Shown here: piece by piece, positions 11,809-22,451 of the stretch
Layout of the letters: each line of letters starts with the position of its first letter
Position numbering within the stretch: the first letter of the stretch is position 1
NCBI GenBank assembly: GCA_009746045.1
Contig: RPFO01000253.1
Span: forward strand, 824,220-888,219
DNA: 64,000 nucleotides
Direction of reading: 5' to 3'
Origin: Mesostigma viride
Lineage: Eukaryota; Streptophyta; Mesostigmatophyceae; Mesostigmatales; Mesostigmataceae
Translations under genes and position numbers: made by a program
The notes under the pieces: model-generated
What the model saw: only the letters and a program-made list of their open reading frames with translations
Databases searched by the model: none
What the model was told of the DNA's origin: nothing

Positions 11809-13200
11809 CCTTCACATACTGGATCTTAAAAGGGGCAAACTGGGAAAGGTACTCCATCCACCTGGCCTGACGGGGCGTCAAATTTGGCTGCGTCAAGAGG
11901 TGGGTCAGGGGCCTATGGTCCGTGTGAATAATCAAACGGGCGGGGTCGAGGTCCCCTGTCTCGCTGACTGCAACATCAAACTGCGCGCCCAACAGGTGGT
12001 GGCGCCATGTGTGGCAACAGTAGACCACAGCCAACAGCTCTTGCTGGTGGACCGGATAGTTCCGCTCGGCGGGGATCATTGTGCGGGAGATGTACTCAAC
12101 CGGTTGCAAGCCCTTGCCTTGGTCCTGCAAGAGGACCCCGCCGATAGCCACCTTGCTCGCATCCGTCGCAACCACAAAAGGAAGGGACGGCACGTCTGGG
12201 AGCACGAGCACTGGTGCCGCGGTCAAACTGGCCTTGAGGGCCTCGAAGGCCTGCTGGCACTGTGCCGACCAGACGAAGGATACGCCCTTCTTGAGGAGAG
12301 CGTTGATGGGCGACGCGATCGTGGCAAACCGGGGGATGAAGCGTCGATAGTACGACGCAATCCCCAGGAAGCTACGCACGCCCTTCACGTCGGTCGGAGC
12401 TGGCCACTGTTGGACAGAGGCGATCTTCTCTGGGTCCGTGGCCACGCCTGCCGCTGAAAGCGTGTGGCCCAGGAACGGGACGCTGCGCCCCGCACGGACC
12501 TTAGCCCTGCGGGCCGAGAGATGCTCGTCCTCCATAATGCGCAGGACCGTATCGACGTCCTCCAGGTGCTCCTCGAAGGTCTTGGAGTACACCAGGATGT
12601 CATCCAGATAGGCCAAAGCGCAAGTGCGTTTCCAGGACCAGGGCGGCTTGTCCCCCTTGCGAGGGTCGCGCAGGTCACTGGATACCTGTGGCAGGTGTGC
12701 AGTCCCCATGACGGGCCGCAAGATGTCGTTCATGAGCATCTGGAAGCTGGCTGGTGAGTTGCAAAGCCCCATCGCCGCCACGCGGAACTGGTAGTGTCCG
12801 TATGGCGTATTGAAGGCCGTCTTGTGACAGTCCTCTTCAGCGATGCGGAGCTGCCAAAACCCATCGGCGCAGTTGATCACCGTGAAGCAGGTGGCGCCCT
12901 GCACTCGATTGAAGATGTCATCAATGCGCGGGAGCGGGTACTTGGACTTGACAGTGATCGCGTTGAGCTTCCTGTAGTCGGTGACGAGCCGCCACTTGCC
13001 CCCAGGCTTGGGCACTAGGAGCACCCCAGCGGAGAAAGGGCTGTTACTGGGCTCAATCAGACCACGCTCAAGGAGGGCCATCAGGATCTTCTTGAGCTCC
13101 ATCAGCTCGACTGGCCCCATCCGGTACATCGGGGACGTGGTGGGCCCGAAGCCGTCCTTGAGGCGGATATGGTGCAGCACAGAACGGGGCGGGGGGAAAC
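11687..13200 (-). CDS. Gypsy reverse transcriptase and RNase H
   Basis: The frame is open from beyond 13200 down to 11687. RT motifs in order are LVPKPGGKWRLVTDYRKLN, QGATCFTVINCADGFWQL (Asn-Cys-Ala-Asp in place of the usual Asp-Leu-x-Ser/Ala-Gly), FGLCNSPA-like AMGLCNSPASFQ, and AYLDDILVYS (YLDD near 12599-12610). RNase H follows with VVATDASKVAIGGVL, HQQELLAVV, IIHTDHRPLTHL and GADNVVPDALSR. These features place it in Ty3/Gypsy, distinct from the copia elements around it. The protease frame joins it through a frame change at a C/G homopolymer near 13185-13197. Confidence 0.9.
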
Positions 13201-14138
13201 TGCGGTGTAGACTCGTCGAACAGCTTCTCCCGCTTGGCCAGGACGGCGTTGTAGCGCGCGATCTCGTCGTCAGTAAAGTCTGTGCCGATCTCCAGCAGCT
13301 CCTGAAGTAGGGGCACCGAGTCAAGGCGGTACATGTAGTACTCCTTGCCCTTCTGCAGGTTGCGCGCGAGCGTCTTGCTGCTCATCAGCATCTGAGATGC
13401 ATGGCGTCGTGGCTTCTCGGGCCCCGCGTCGTGCTGAACGTTGTGCACCTCGGTGCCGTGCGCCAGATACTCGTGCCGTGGGCACCAGAAGGAGCCATCA
13501 GGGAACCAAACCACCCGTCGCTTGACACTGATCGTCACGTCCTGGGCGTCCTGCCAATCCACGCCCAGGATGATGTCAGCTGCGCCCAGCGGCCCCCCTG
13601 TGGCTGTTACCTCCACTGGTATGCCCTGGACAACCGCCTTGAGGTCCACGAGGCCAGGTGACGGGTGCTTGTTACCATCGGCATACCGGACGTTGATGGG
13701 CGTCGGGTGTGGTCGAATCATGTAGCCAGCGCGTCGCACCAGGGCCTCATGGATAAAAGATGTGGTCGCCCCCGTATCCACCATAAACTTAACATCCAGG
13801 ATCGTCTTCTCCTTCAGAAACGGGTCAAGTGTGGTGGTAGGGAGCGCCAGTCCGCCGCTGAAAACTAGCAGTGTTCTGGTGCTTGGTGAGGCAGCGGACA
13901 GGGGGGCCTCTGGGGCCTGCCCGCCAGATCTATCCACTACATGATTGGCTGAAACGTGGTCGACCTCGGTCGCCGACACGTCTGCATATGAAGAGAGCGG
14001 GGAGACCTCTGGGGCCTGCCCGCCAGTCCTATCTACGTTATTGACTGACGCTATCTCCGCGCCCACATCTGGTGCAGGCGTCTGTGCTACCTGGTTGACT
14101 AACTCTACTCCTACTTCTACCCCTGTGGGAAGGGGCAC
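13201..14138 (-). CDS. Gypsy aspartic protease region
   Basis: The minus-strand frame that begins at 14138 carries a clear retroviral-type protease: FMVDTGATTSFI (canonical DTG loop), then LGAADIILGVDW as the ILG-x-D core. A direct repeat with GGQAPE lies upstream. The frame is in register with the zinc-knuckle gag segment only after frame changes. This normal DTG sequence contrasts with the DTN/DTQ seen in the copia elements of this window. Confidence 0.85.
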
Positions 14139-14609
14139 TATGCGCGAGGATCGCGGGGCCGGGAGGCCGCCTCGTCCGACCTTCCGGTCCCCCCTTCCCC
14201 CTCATCCGAGTCGTCGTCGTCGCCGGGGTTGAGCGCCTCATACTCGTCACCTCCAGCCTCGGACGCCTGTTGCTGCGCCAGGATCTCATTGAGCTCGCGC
14301 ACTGTCCGAGAGAACGACGCTGGGAAGCGGGGTGTCTGAAACTGGTTGGGCTGCGTGCGCGCGTCGCGCAGCTTGGCAGCCCGCGCGCCTGCGTTAATTG
14401 CGCGGGCGAGCATCCCGCGCTGCGGGCGCTGGGCGCCTCTCAAAGGCGGGACCAGAAAACTTGGGGACCTCCTTGGTGGCCTCCGTCGCCGTGCTGGTGC
14501 GCGCCTTGAGGCGCGGGCAATCCTTCTTGAGGTGCCCGACCTCGTGACACATGAAACAGCGGGCCTTGGACACATCGATGGTGTGCATTTGGTGGGCAGC
14601 CGGCTGCTC
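14139..14609 (-). pseudogene. Gypsy gag C-terminus with CCHC zinc knuckle
   Basis: On the minus strand, just inside the Copia-2 insertion point, the frame reads HTIDVSKARCFMCHEVGH followed by LKKDC, a standard C-x2-C-x4-H-x4-C knuckle for RNA binding. A second frame (from 14400 to 14138) continues with an acidic tail (GDDDDSDEGEGG). The first bases of this segment duplicate the target site GTCGT shared with 23098-23102. Confidence 0.82.
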
Positions 14610-14614
14610 GTCGT

Positions 14615-15258
14615 AGTTAGCATTTTGGGCAACCAATATGCTAAGTGGATGCAGTTTGGAAAGACCTTTCCAACGCCGTGCTGACCGCCTGAAACAGACA
14701 AGGGACAAGAAAGATATCAAGTCCCGAAGTCCTAGCCATCCGTGGCCGACTAGGGTGCAGTCCTCTGGCATAGTGGACAGGACACGTGGCAGGCCGTGCC
14801 TGCACAGGCTTAGCCTGATTATCACGTGACTGTGGTCCACGTAGATCAGAGGAGCAGCAGCCTGTGACTGGTGGAATACTGGAGCTGGCACAGGTCTGCA
14901 AGGATACTAGGCCTTGCAGGCTTGTGACAGGTCCTGTACTTCCTAGGTTGCAGAGTCTAGGCAAATCCAGTTCGTCCTGGCTCTGCACTGATGCCAGTGG
15001 ACGTTGAGGATTTTGCTTGCCTGCCTGCACGTGCCTCGTCACGCCGTTGGGAACGAGGAACAACGCAAAGATATAGCTTGGTCATGGGGGATGACCAGCT
15101 ATCTCGGAAAGCACGAACCGTGGGTGCCACCTTGGTCGTGGAAGTGCCCATTGTGGTCGTGGCCTGGTGAACAGATTTAAGGTTGCTGCCTTGCAACATT
15201 GGCTAAGACGCGCTGTGAAAGATCAAGAGCTCACATACGTTGAGAGCTCTTTCTAACT
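14615..15258 (+). repeat. Copia-2 5' LTR
   Basis: Direct repeat of 22452-23097 with AGTT and AACT ends. It contains GGAAAGACCTTTCC near 14658, a short palindrome also echoed in the Copia-3 LTR (CTTTCCAACG). Confidence 0.94.
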
Positions 15259-15270
15259 CGTATTATTGTC
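15259..15270 (+). other. Putative primer-binding site of Copia-2
   Basis: Bases after the LTR read CGTATTATTGTC. Copia-3 has CGTATTA at the same place (28135-28141). The shared heptamer suggests a common primer that does not pair through the usual CCA end. Confidence 0.4.
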
Positions 15271-15283
15271 TCCTTACTTCTTC

Positions 15284-16426
15284 ATGTCCAACGTGCCGAG
15301 GGAACAGGCCATTGAGCCTTCGCAAAGCCAGAGCTCGCAGCCGCAGCTTCGGGTAGGAGCCCCGGAGCGATCACGACCTTTTCATCCCTACGCTCATCCG
15401 AGCACCGCATCAACCTTCGTCCAGGCGGCGTACCTGGCAAGGGGGCTGGCGAAGAAAGGTTGGGTAGCAGTTTGCGGAACTGCAGCAGGGCCGGCGGCGA
15501 GCGACCCCATTGTGATGCAGATTGAGGCTTCGACAGCTCCCGGCGAATTGTCGCGAGAGGCCGTCGAAAAGTTTGTGTCAATACGGGACGAGCTGTCCTC
15601 GACCATTTACGGTCTGGAGGTGGCTCACCAGGGCGGGCACGTGACCGTGTCGCAGCTGGATTTGGCGCGGGAGGCACTGGGCCAGATCGTGGCCATTGGA
15701 CTGGGAGCAGCGCGACTGTTCAACCATCAGGTGGCAACGTCTGTGCTGGGCGCGGGAGTTGAAGTCCCGGACGTGATCAGGCAAGCGCAGGCGCGCGAAG
15801 TCGACAACCCCTGGTCGACAGCAGAGGTGGTTTCACAAACGTGCGAACACCTCGTGAACATTCTTTTGCAGGAGTCACGGGGAAACGCAGACCGGTGGGT
15901 GATAACCACACGACCATTTGGGATTTGGTCAACACTCGACACACCGCGGGCGGCGGAACCAGACGCACACGATCCAGTGGTCGAGGTCATCACGGGTCGG
16001 GAGGTAACGCCAGAAGACTTCCATTACCAATTCGTTGATCAGCCAGAGGGGATCATCGAACGTTCATCTCAGCAGATAGATCAAGGCGACGGTACCACAG
16101 AAGGGTACGCTGCACGACGTCGTGCTGAGCTGCACGTCCCGCAAGAGCCCGAACACGACTACGGTGGTCGTGGGGCTTGCAACGACAAGCGGGGTGGTGG
16201 AACGCGGTGGGTGAGGAACCTTGAGTGGGATCGCTCGAGTGGGAGCGAGCCCCGGATCCCAGTGGAGAAATCTGCAGACGGGCGACCCGTTAGCAGAGTG
16301 TTTGGACCCTACGCCGACGGGAGGACGCCGCTGGCAGCGACGAGGAGCGGCCAGAGACGCCCATCGCAGCCACTGCTCAAGAGCGAGAGCTGGAGGCAGC
16401 GAACCAAGCAGGTGCTGAGTCAGTAG
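15284..16426 (+). CDS. Copia-2 leader ORF between 5' LTR and gag, unknown function
   Basis: An uninterrupted ORF of 380 codons starts at the ATG 26 bases after the LTR (MSNVPREQAIEPS) and ends at 16424-16426, about 100 bases before the gag ATG. The N-terminal third is Ser/Gln/Pro-rich. The middle (about residues 85-190) looks helical (EAVEKFVSIRDELSSTIY, then LDLAREALGQIVAIGLGA). The C-terminus is charged and repeat-poor. No zinc finger, protease, envelope-type membrane segment or signal peptide is seen. I do not recognise the family. Copia-3 has a leader ORF in the same position (28159-28905) with no obvious residue-level similarity. Confidence 0.75.
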   Translation: MSNVPREQAIEPSQSQSSQPQLRVGAPERSRPFHPYAHPSTASTFVQAAYLARGLAKKGWVAVCGTAAGPAASDPIVMQIEASTAPGELSREAVEKFVSIRDELSSTIYGLEVAHQGGHVTVSQLDLAREALGQIVAIGLGAARLFNHQVATSVLGAGVEVPDVIRQAQAREVDNPWSTAEVVSQTCEHLVNILLQESRGNADRWVITTRPFGIWSTLDTPRAAEPDAHDPVVEVITGREVTPEDFHYQFVDQPEGIIERSSQQIDQGDGTTEGYAARRRAELHVPQEPEHDYGGRGACNDKRGGGTRWVRNLEWDRSSGSEPRIPVEKSADGRPVSRVFGPYADGRTPLAATRSGQRRPSQPLLKSESWRQRTKQVLSQ

Positions 16427-16523
16427 CTGGGACGGTGCCCACGGCATCCCCCAGCGACGCCAGTGCTTGAGTCAGTTCTTCCTTTTTCCTTCGCCTTTAT
16501 TGTTGTGTCCCCACTTGTATATA

Positions 16524-17873
16524 ATGCCTCGTGGCAAACCGGGCGACGGCGACAAGGGCGAGGAGGGGCACCGGCTGGAGGAGCCAGGAGCCTGGGAAGG
16601 GCAAGGAGGCGCTGGTGGGAGAGGCGATCCCAGCCAGCGACGGCGATGGGGGAAAGCGACCAGGGAGCAAGAGGCGACACGAAGACTCGGTGGAGGAGGC
16701 GCGCAAGGCGCGGGCGCTGGGGCATCTGATGCAATAACGGTGGCGAATGGGCAACCTGCCGTGGAGAAGCGTAAGAGGGACCCCTCTGCTGACGGCAATG
16801 GTAAGAGGCCTCATGTGGATGTGCTCTCCCCTGTGCCTGCTGGACCAAGTGGTGCTGTTGTTGTGACACCCGCTGTGGTGGAGCCAGTGAAGGCGCTGCC
16901 AGGGTCGAGACCTCACATGAGTGCTGTCACTGTTATGAATGGACAAAAGCCTCTTAACCCACCACTAGCACAGGAAGCTTTGGACAAGTGGCTAGAGGAC
17001 ATGGAGCTTGTTGTGTTCTCCGTGGACCCCACTGTCAACCTAGTGCAAGTGTTTCACTCGTCCACGTGCAACAGGGACTCGTCAGAGCGTGTCAGGGAGA
17101 AGGCTAGGACTGCTGTCAAGGATAAGCTAACCTGGGCACAGTTCCTGGATGGGTTGAGGGAGGAGTTCTCTGACAAGGTTCTCAACCTCACCAACTACTA
17201 CAAGCATCAGTATGACACCTTTGAGATAGTGGGCCCTGTGGCAGAGGAATGGGCTAGGCTCAACCGTATCAGGACAAGGGGGCCAAGTATGGCTTCCTGG
17301 TCACAGATAGGGCCTTGGCAGACTATTTCCTGGACCGTATGGGTTTGAGTGTGGATGGGAGGAACGGTGCCCGCATGTTTCTTAACCAGACTGATGGCTC
17401 CTTGCGTGCTCTGGAGCTTGTAATCCTCAGCATAAGGAAGCCAGATCCTGCCTGCAAGGCTATCCAGTCCCATGGCAGCAATGCCACCTCCGCTGTGCAG
17501 GGCCAAGGTGATGTCCCCGGGTACCCAGCCCGTGATGGGGCAAGGCCCAACAAGCGTAAGCGCTTCAGGCGCCAGAGGCAGGGGCTCAGGGTGGCAAGGG
17601 TGCAGGTCCCCAAGGAGGGGTTGGGGGCCAGCAAGCTGGTGGTCAGCAGGGTAAGGGTGGCCAAGGGCAAGGCAAGGGCCAAGCTCAAGGCAACCAGGGC
17701 AAGCAGGGTGGGCAGCCTCAGGGAGGCCAGGGGAAGCCTGGCAAGGGTGGGGCTGGGTCTGGGAAGAAGGGTGGAGCATGTTTTGTGTGTGGCAAGGAAG
17801 GTCACTGGCGTCGTGAGTGTCCTGACAGGAAGGCCAAGCCTGCTGGGGCAGGAGGCCAGTCTGGGCAGCAGTG
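16524..17873 (+). pseudogene. Copia-2 gag with CCHC knuckle, three frames
   Basis: ATG at 16524 (MPRGKPGDGDKGEE) opens a charged N-terminus, then a helical core (QEALDKWLEDMELVVFS, VREKARTAVKDKLTWAQFL). The frame changes near 17270-17283 at a run of G, where the sequence continues as ADYFLDRMGLSVDG. It changes again near 17590, where a Gly/Gln/Lys-rich linker leads to CFVCGKEGHWRREC, a normal C-x2-C-x4-H-x4-C knuckle, and a stop at 17871-17873. All changes go in the same direction. Expected role: particle assembly and RNA packaging. Confidence 0.75.
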
Positions 17874-17922
17874 ACTAGCTACATCATCCCCTGTAAATAG
17901 TCAATCACCCCTTGGGGAAGGT

Positions 17923-19230
17923 GTGCTGGATGTACATAAGGACGGGGGTGTGCCCCTTGTGCAGCACCAAGGGTGTAAAGATGTTGTTCTTCCACTGGAT
18001 TGCAATAACAATGCTGCAGCTGAATTCCCTATGCCTCATGCAGGTGGTGGGTCTCCAGCAGGTGCTGGCCTGGAGGGCCAAGGGACCTTGCTGGAAGGGC
18101 CTGGAGCGGTCCAGGGTGCAGGGCCTGACTTGGGGCGTCAGGACGGCCTGCAGGGAAGCCCTGGAACCTCAGGAGTGGATCATGTGTCCCCACACACGGT
18201 TCAGACGTCTCGCCAGGTCAGTACTGACAGAGTGCTGAGCTATGCTGAGGCTGGCCATAGGTTGCATCACATGTTTGGGCATTCTGGGCAGGCAGCAATG
18301 TTTGCTTGGAAGCTAGGTAGGGAGCCTTTGTGGGAGGCTTGCCAGGCTGCTGCTGAGAACTGTGGTTGCCAGGAGAATGCTGTTCACCCACCTCAGTCCC
18401 ATGCTAGGGAGCCTGCTAGGGAGCGTGGCGACATCCAGATGGATATCCAGCATATCAGGGGCTTGTATATATTGGTGGGGGTGGACAGGTTCAGCAGATA
18501 CAGGCTGATAGACGTTCTGCCTGGTATGCAGGAGCACCACTTGTTGTTGGGTATGAAGGCCCTGATCCCAGGCTTTGGGGTGTGCAAGAGTGTGCAGGCA
18601 GACTTGCAGTTTGACTGTTTGCTCAAGCATCAGGACCAGCTGCCTTGTAAGCTGGTAGTAGTCCCCAGGGAGAGTCATGGGCAGCAAGGGGCTGTAGAGA
18701 GATCCATACGTGAAGTGAAGACAGTGGTGCTAGCAGCAGAGTCAGTGCCACTTGTGGCATCTGCCTTAGAGAGGGCAGCCTGGTGTAAGGGGATAGAAGA
18801 GCAGCTGAACCACAGGGTTAACTATTACTTTGATGGTGTGGCTGTCTCTCCCCTGGCCCTGCAGTATAGCTTGTTGCCTGAGAACGTGGTGCAGGCCAGT
18901 CTTAGGAAGGCAGATAGGTTATTTGCCCAGCTGAGACGTAAGGACAAGAACTGGAATGTGCTGAGGCCTCAGGTGGGGCTGAAGGTCAGGATGTGGAAGG
19001 AACCATCTATTCCAGGCAAGCGGGGGAAGTGGCAGGATGGGGTTGTCACTCGTGTGGAGGAAGCTAACAGATCTTGCCTGGTGGCTTTGGAAAAGGATCC
19101 AAGGCACGTGTACAGGTTGTCCTGGGCTCATGTCAAGGAAGAAGGCCACATGCAATCTGGCCTGCAGACGGGCCAGGCCCTCCCAGCTGGGTTGAGGAGC
19201 CAGGCCAGAGCCAGGCAGCAGCAGCTAACA
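17923..19230 (+). CDS. Copia-2 integrase
   Basis: In the same frame as the zinc knuckle. After a Gly/Pro-rich spacer with no protease motif comes the GAG-pre-integrase zinc module (HHMFGHSG, then a Cys-Gly-Cys), followed by the core. Core features are D in DIQMDIQHIRG, LVGVDRFSRY, D in SVQADLQFD, and E in QQGAVERSIREVK about 32 residues later. A basic C-terminal region with KVRMWKEPSIPGKRGKW follows, like the DNA-binding domain. As in Copia-1, the usual DNG-x-EF after the second Asp is replaced. The open frame extends to 19452, but the coding sense appears to pass to the next frame near 19190-19230. Confidence 0.82.
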
Positions 19231-19817
19231 ATCCTCTGGTGGTGGATGATGGTCTGTCCCTGCTGGAAGATGACGAGCAGGAGGAGGCTGCTGAAGCAAC
19301 TGTCACAAGGCCAGAGGGGACGGGGCAGCCACCTAAGGCCCGGGGGCCTCTCATGGCGGACGTCATCCGAGCACTCATGCGCAGCAAACATGATCCCAAG
19401 GTATCCAAGCTCACGGGGTGGGGGTCGTGCTGGGCAGCTACAATGGAGGTAGATACCAACTCACAGGTGTCTGTCATCAGGGAAGAGGATGCTGTAGGCT
19501 TACAGATGTCCCATCCCAGTTGCCTTGCTGTGTCTGATTTCTCAGGAAAGGTGTCCATGAAGATCCTTGGGGAAGTGAGTGTGCCTATCTTAGGGGTGCC
19601 CACCACGTTCTGTGTGGTAGAGGGCTATCAGGGGCCTGCCATTCTGGGTCAGAACTTCTTGTGCATGCCAGGGGTTACTTTGACCTCTGATGAGTTGGCA
19701 CTAGAAGGCAGGGGCAGCCTCCCCCTTGAAAGATATCACTATTCCCAGGGTCTTGCAGTGGCGGTAAGGCTGTTAGGAGTCAGCCAGCTGAGGGTCCTCA
19801 AGGTCAGGAGCCCATAG
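19231..19817 (+). CDS. Copia-2 aspartic protease-like domain, downstream of integrase
   Basis: This frame (open from 19074 to 19817, overlapping the integrase frame) carries an acidic spacer, then MEVDTNSQVSVI with the active-site Asp at 19452-19454. Next come KVSMKILGEVSVPILG (flap and beta strands), a Phe-Cys-Val-Val strand, and AILGQNFLC matching the ILG-x-D-F-L core. The catalytic triplet reads DTN instead of DTG/DSG. Position after integrase and before RT is the reverse of the standard copia order and agrees with Copia-1. It could be a relic with altered catalysis, but conservation in two copies argues for a working arrangement. Confidence 0.72.
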
Positions 19818-19828
19818 CTGAGGACCTG

Positions 19829-21445
19829 TTGATAATCCCAACCACCTTTGATCCACGGCAGTTAGGGGTAAACAGGTACCAGATAGCTGCTCACAGTCCT
19901 ATTCCCTGGCGCCAGCTAGTCGAGATGATGCAGAGCCCCAAGATGGCTAAGGCATGGACTCTTGGCTTTGTTGCTTCTGGGCATGAGTGGATAGTTTCCA
20001 ACTGTGCAGAACCTGTGGATGAGCTGCCAGAAGTTCACCAGCTGCTCAGATTGATGTTTGTCCTCAAGCTCAAGGAGGTAGATGGTGTCCAGGTGCCACA
20101 TGTCAGACCAGTTGTAACCGAGTATCATGGCACTGGCCAGTTGTTAGATGAGGAGCTCTATACTCCAGGGATGCTGCATGACACGTGGAGGATTCTGCTG
20201 TGTATATTTCTGTCTTTTCTGGTTAAGGGTGTGCCCTATAGCTCTGTGCTGATTGATTTCAAGAGGGCTTTTCTCAAGGGTGACCAAGATCAGGCTAGGC
20301 AGACTTGGAGAGATATCCCTCCTTTCTTTGTGACTGTACCTGCTGTATGGAGAGCAGAGATAAAGGCCAGGTACCTGAGAATTCTGAAAGGGTTGGAAGG
20401 TCTCAGGTCCAGTCCCATTATCTGGAGAAAGAGCCTAGAGAAATTCTTGAAGAATACTTGTGGGTTTTCTGTGTCTCCAGTGGATCCCTGTTTGTTCCAA
20501 GGGTCCCACAATGGCCTTCCTGTCTTTGCCTCACTGCATGGTGATGACCTGCATCTCATAGGTCCACCAGACTGGGTTGAGGCTGTCTTGGCTAAGATCC
20601 AGAAGCGGTTTGAGCTGGGTAAGATACAGCACATGGTGGAGAATGAGCCTATGGTCTTCTGTGGCATGCAGGCTACGTTGTTCCAAGCCAAGGGCTCGTG
20701 GTTCATCAGGATGGAGGGTGGTAAGGACTACCCACAGCAGATTGTAGATGCATTGCAGGAGCCCATCACGCAGGCTAGGTGTGCTACCATCAGGGGCATG
20801 CTGGCATGGCTTGCAAGTATATGTGCCCCTGACTTGCTGGTTCTGAGTCGACTTACTGATTCCCAGCTGGTTGAGGTGGGTGCTGAGAGTGTGGTGCAGG
20901 CTGTCATGATGTCTCCCCCTCTCATACTGGGTCCTGTGGATTTGTACAAGCCCCTTGACATGGTTCTCTATGTGGACAGTTCTATGGATAATAGGAAGGT
21001 CACAGAGGTCAGGGGCAGGGCAGCAGCATTAGTTACCCTGGAGCAAGATCACACCTCACTTGTTACCTGGTACAGTCGGTTGCAGAACAGGGTTACACCC
21101 AGCAGTGATATTGCTGAGTGCAGGGCAATCTGTGAAGGGCTGCATACTGCTCTTTACTTGAGGGAGCTCTTCTACCAGCTATGTCAAGTGGCTTCCTGTA
21201 GGTTGCAGCTGCACACACTGGTGAGGACTGATAGCATGGGCATGGTGCAATTTGTGCACAGGCAGCTGGCCAGGAGCAGGGACCTTGACTACTTGTTGCT
21301 CAAGGAGATGTCCTACCTAGCTCACATTGAACATGTGCCTGGTGTGGACAACCCTGCAGATGCCCTCACCAAGCTGGAGGAGAAGGCGGAGAGGCAGTAC
21401 CCCCTGCTCCGTGGGCTCATGGACCCCTTACACGGGCGGCCATAG
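19829..21445 (+). CDS. Copia-2 reverse transcriptase and RNase H, intact ORF
   Basis: A single 538-codon ORF. RT motifs: a domain starting near residue 60, SVLIDFKRAFLKGD (first Asp), LEGLRSSPIIWRKSL, DPCLF, then SLHGDDLHLIG, where HGDD (20537-20548) stands in place of YVDD. The connection reads CATIRGMLAWLASICAPDL. RNase H: LYVDSSMDNR (Asp), IAECRAICEGLH (Glu), VRTDSMGMV (Asp), GVDNPADALTK. Both Asp residues of the RT box are kept, so activity is plausible. The first Met of this frame may not be used; the frame is open upstream and likely joined to the protease by a frame change near 19770. Confidence 0.9.
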   Translation: MIIPTTFDPRQLGVNRYQIAAHSPIPWRQLVEMMQSPKMAKAWTLGFVASGHEWIVSNCAEPVDELPEVHQLLRLMFVLKLKEVDGVQVPHVRPVVTEYHGTGQLLDEELYTPGMLHDTWRILLCIFLSFLVKGVPYSSVLIDFKRAFLKGDQDQARQTWRDIPPFFVTVPAVWRAEIKARYLRILKGLEGLRSSPIIWRKSLEKFLKNTCGFSVSPVDPCLFQGSHNGLPVFASLHGDDLHLIGPPDWVEAVLAKIQKRFELGKIQHMVENEPMVFCGMQATLFQAKGSWFIRMEGGKDYPQQIVDALQEPITQARCATIRGMLAWLASICAPDLLVLSRLTDSQLVEVGAESVVQAVMMSPPLILGPVDLYKPLDMVLYVDSSMDNRKVTEVRGRAAALVTLEQDHTSLVTWYSRLQNRVTPSSDIAECRAICEGLHTALYLRELFYQLCQVASCRLQLHTLVRTDSMGMVQFVHRQLARSRDLDYLLLKEMSYLAHIEHVPGVDNPADALTKLEEKAERQYPLLRGLMDPLHGRP

Positions 21446-22451
21446 AGACCAGGCCTTGCTTCAGCTTGGGTGCCCCAGTGGGCTGCTTGACCAAAGTACC
21501 AAGTGGTGACTGGTGCTTACTGGTTGACAGCCGGTCCTTCAGGGTTAGGTACACCCTCCTGGACAGGAGTTGGTGTGGAATGTCACTCCTACCAGCTGAG
21601 AATCATGCCTGGCCCTCCCCATGGGGTTCAGAAGAGTCGCCAGGACTTAAGTCGACGCCTTTGGCCTCAAACAGTTAGGCCATGCAAGGGCAACCCGAAT
21701 GCTGGTTCTTACAGGTTGCTGTATATATGTTTTCTAGTGCTTGTTTCCAACCTGTTGCTAATAAAGAACCTGGTTGTGTGACCATGTGGAACATGGTTGC
21801 CAGGGAGCCACATTCTGGGTTATATATGCTTGAATAAAACATAATCATGTCATGTCATTCTCATGTTGTTCTCATGGTTGTAATGTTTCTCTTGTGTAAA
21901 GTTCCAGGTCACCTATAAACCTGGAGGTTGGGGTGGGGTTCAATTCCCCAGCAGAGCCACAGCCTGGCATGAGTGATTCCTGGGCTTAACACCCAGTGAA
22001 GACATGGGCTCCCCAATAGGCAGTATTTGTAGGTGCTACCTGAGTCTCTTTGAGCATAAAAGGGAAAGGCTGGCCAAGGCGGGCGCCATAAGAACGGGCG
22101 CCTGTGATAACTGTGAAAGATCAGGAACTCACAATAGTACGTTCTTGGCATCCTTTAATCCCAGCCATTGGACTAGGTAATGTGCCTTGACTTTAATCTA
22201 ACACCAAGTTCCCAAGGAAAGGTTGGGAGCTGACCAAGGGGTCAGGGGATAACCTGGGGTGACCTCTGATTCACTGGCCAGTACACCTAGCCTGGTCCAA
22301 GGGCGTATATGTTGTTACCCAAAAGGAGGCAGGACCCTGGGCCCTATCAGGTCTGATCAACCCCAAGGGACCAAGCGGTCTGTGGCTGAGTGGCACAAGC
22401 AAGGTTAGGCTTGTTTCAAGCTGGTCCAGCTCCAAAAGAAGAAAGGGTTGG
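21446..22451 (+). other. Copia-2 3' non-coding region
   Basis: About 1 kb between the RNase H stop and the 3' LTR with no convincing ORF. It contains AATAAA-like signals (21761, 21834), a strong stem CCAGGT/ACCTGG (about 21903-21923) and GGGGTTCAATTCCCC (about 21933-21950), which imitates a tRNA T-arm. The purine-rich AAAAGAAGAAAGGGTTGG just before the LTR is a good polypurine tract. Confidence 0.55.

Noticed and set aside
21900-21960. tRNA-like T-arm (GGGGTTCAATTCCCC) with a nearby stem
   Set aside because: No matching acceptor stem, D-arm or anticodon arm at the right spacing; it lies in the Copia-2 3' region.
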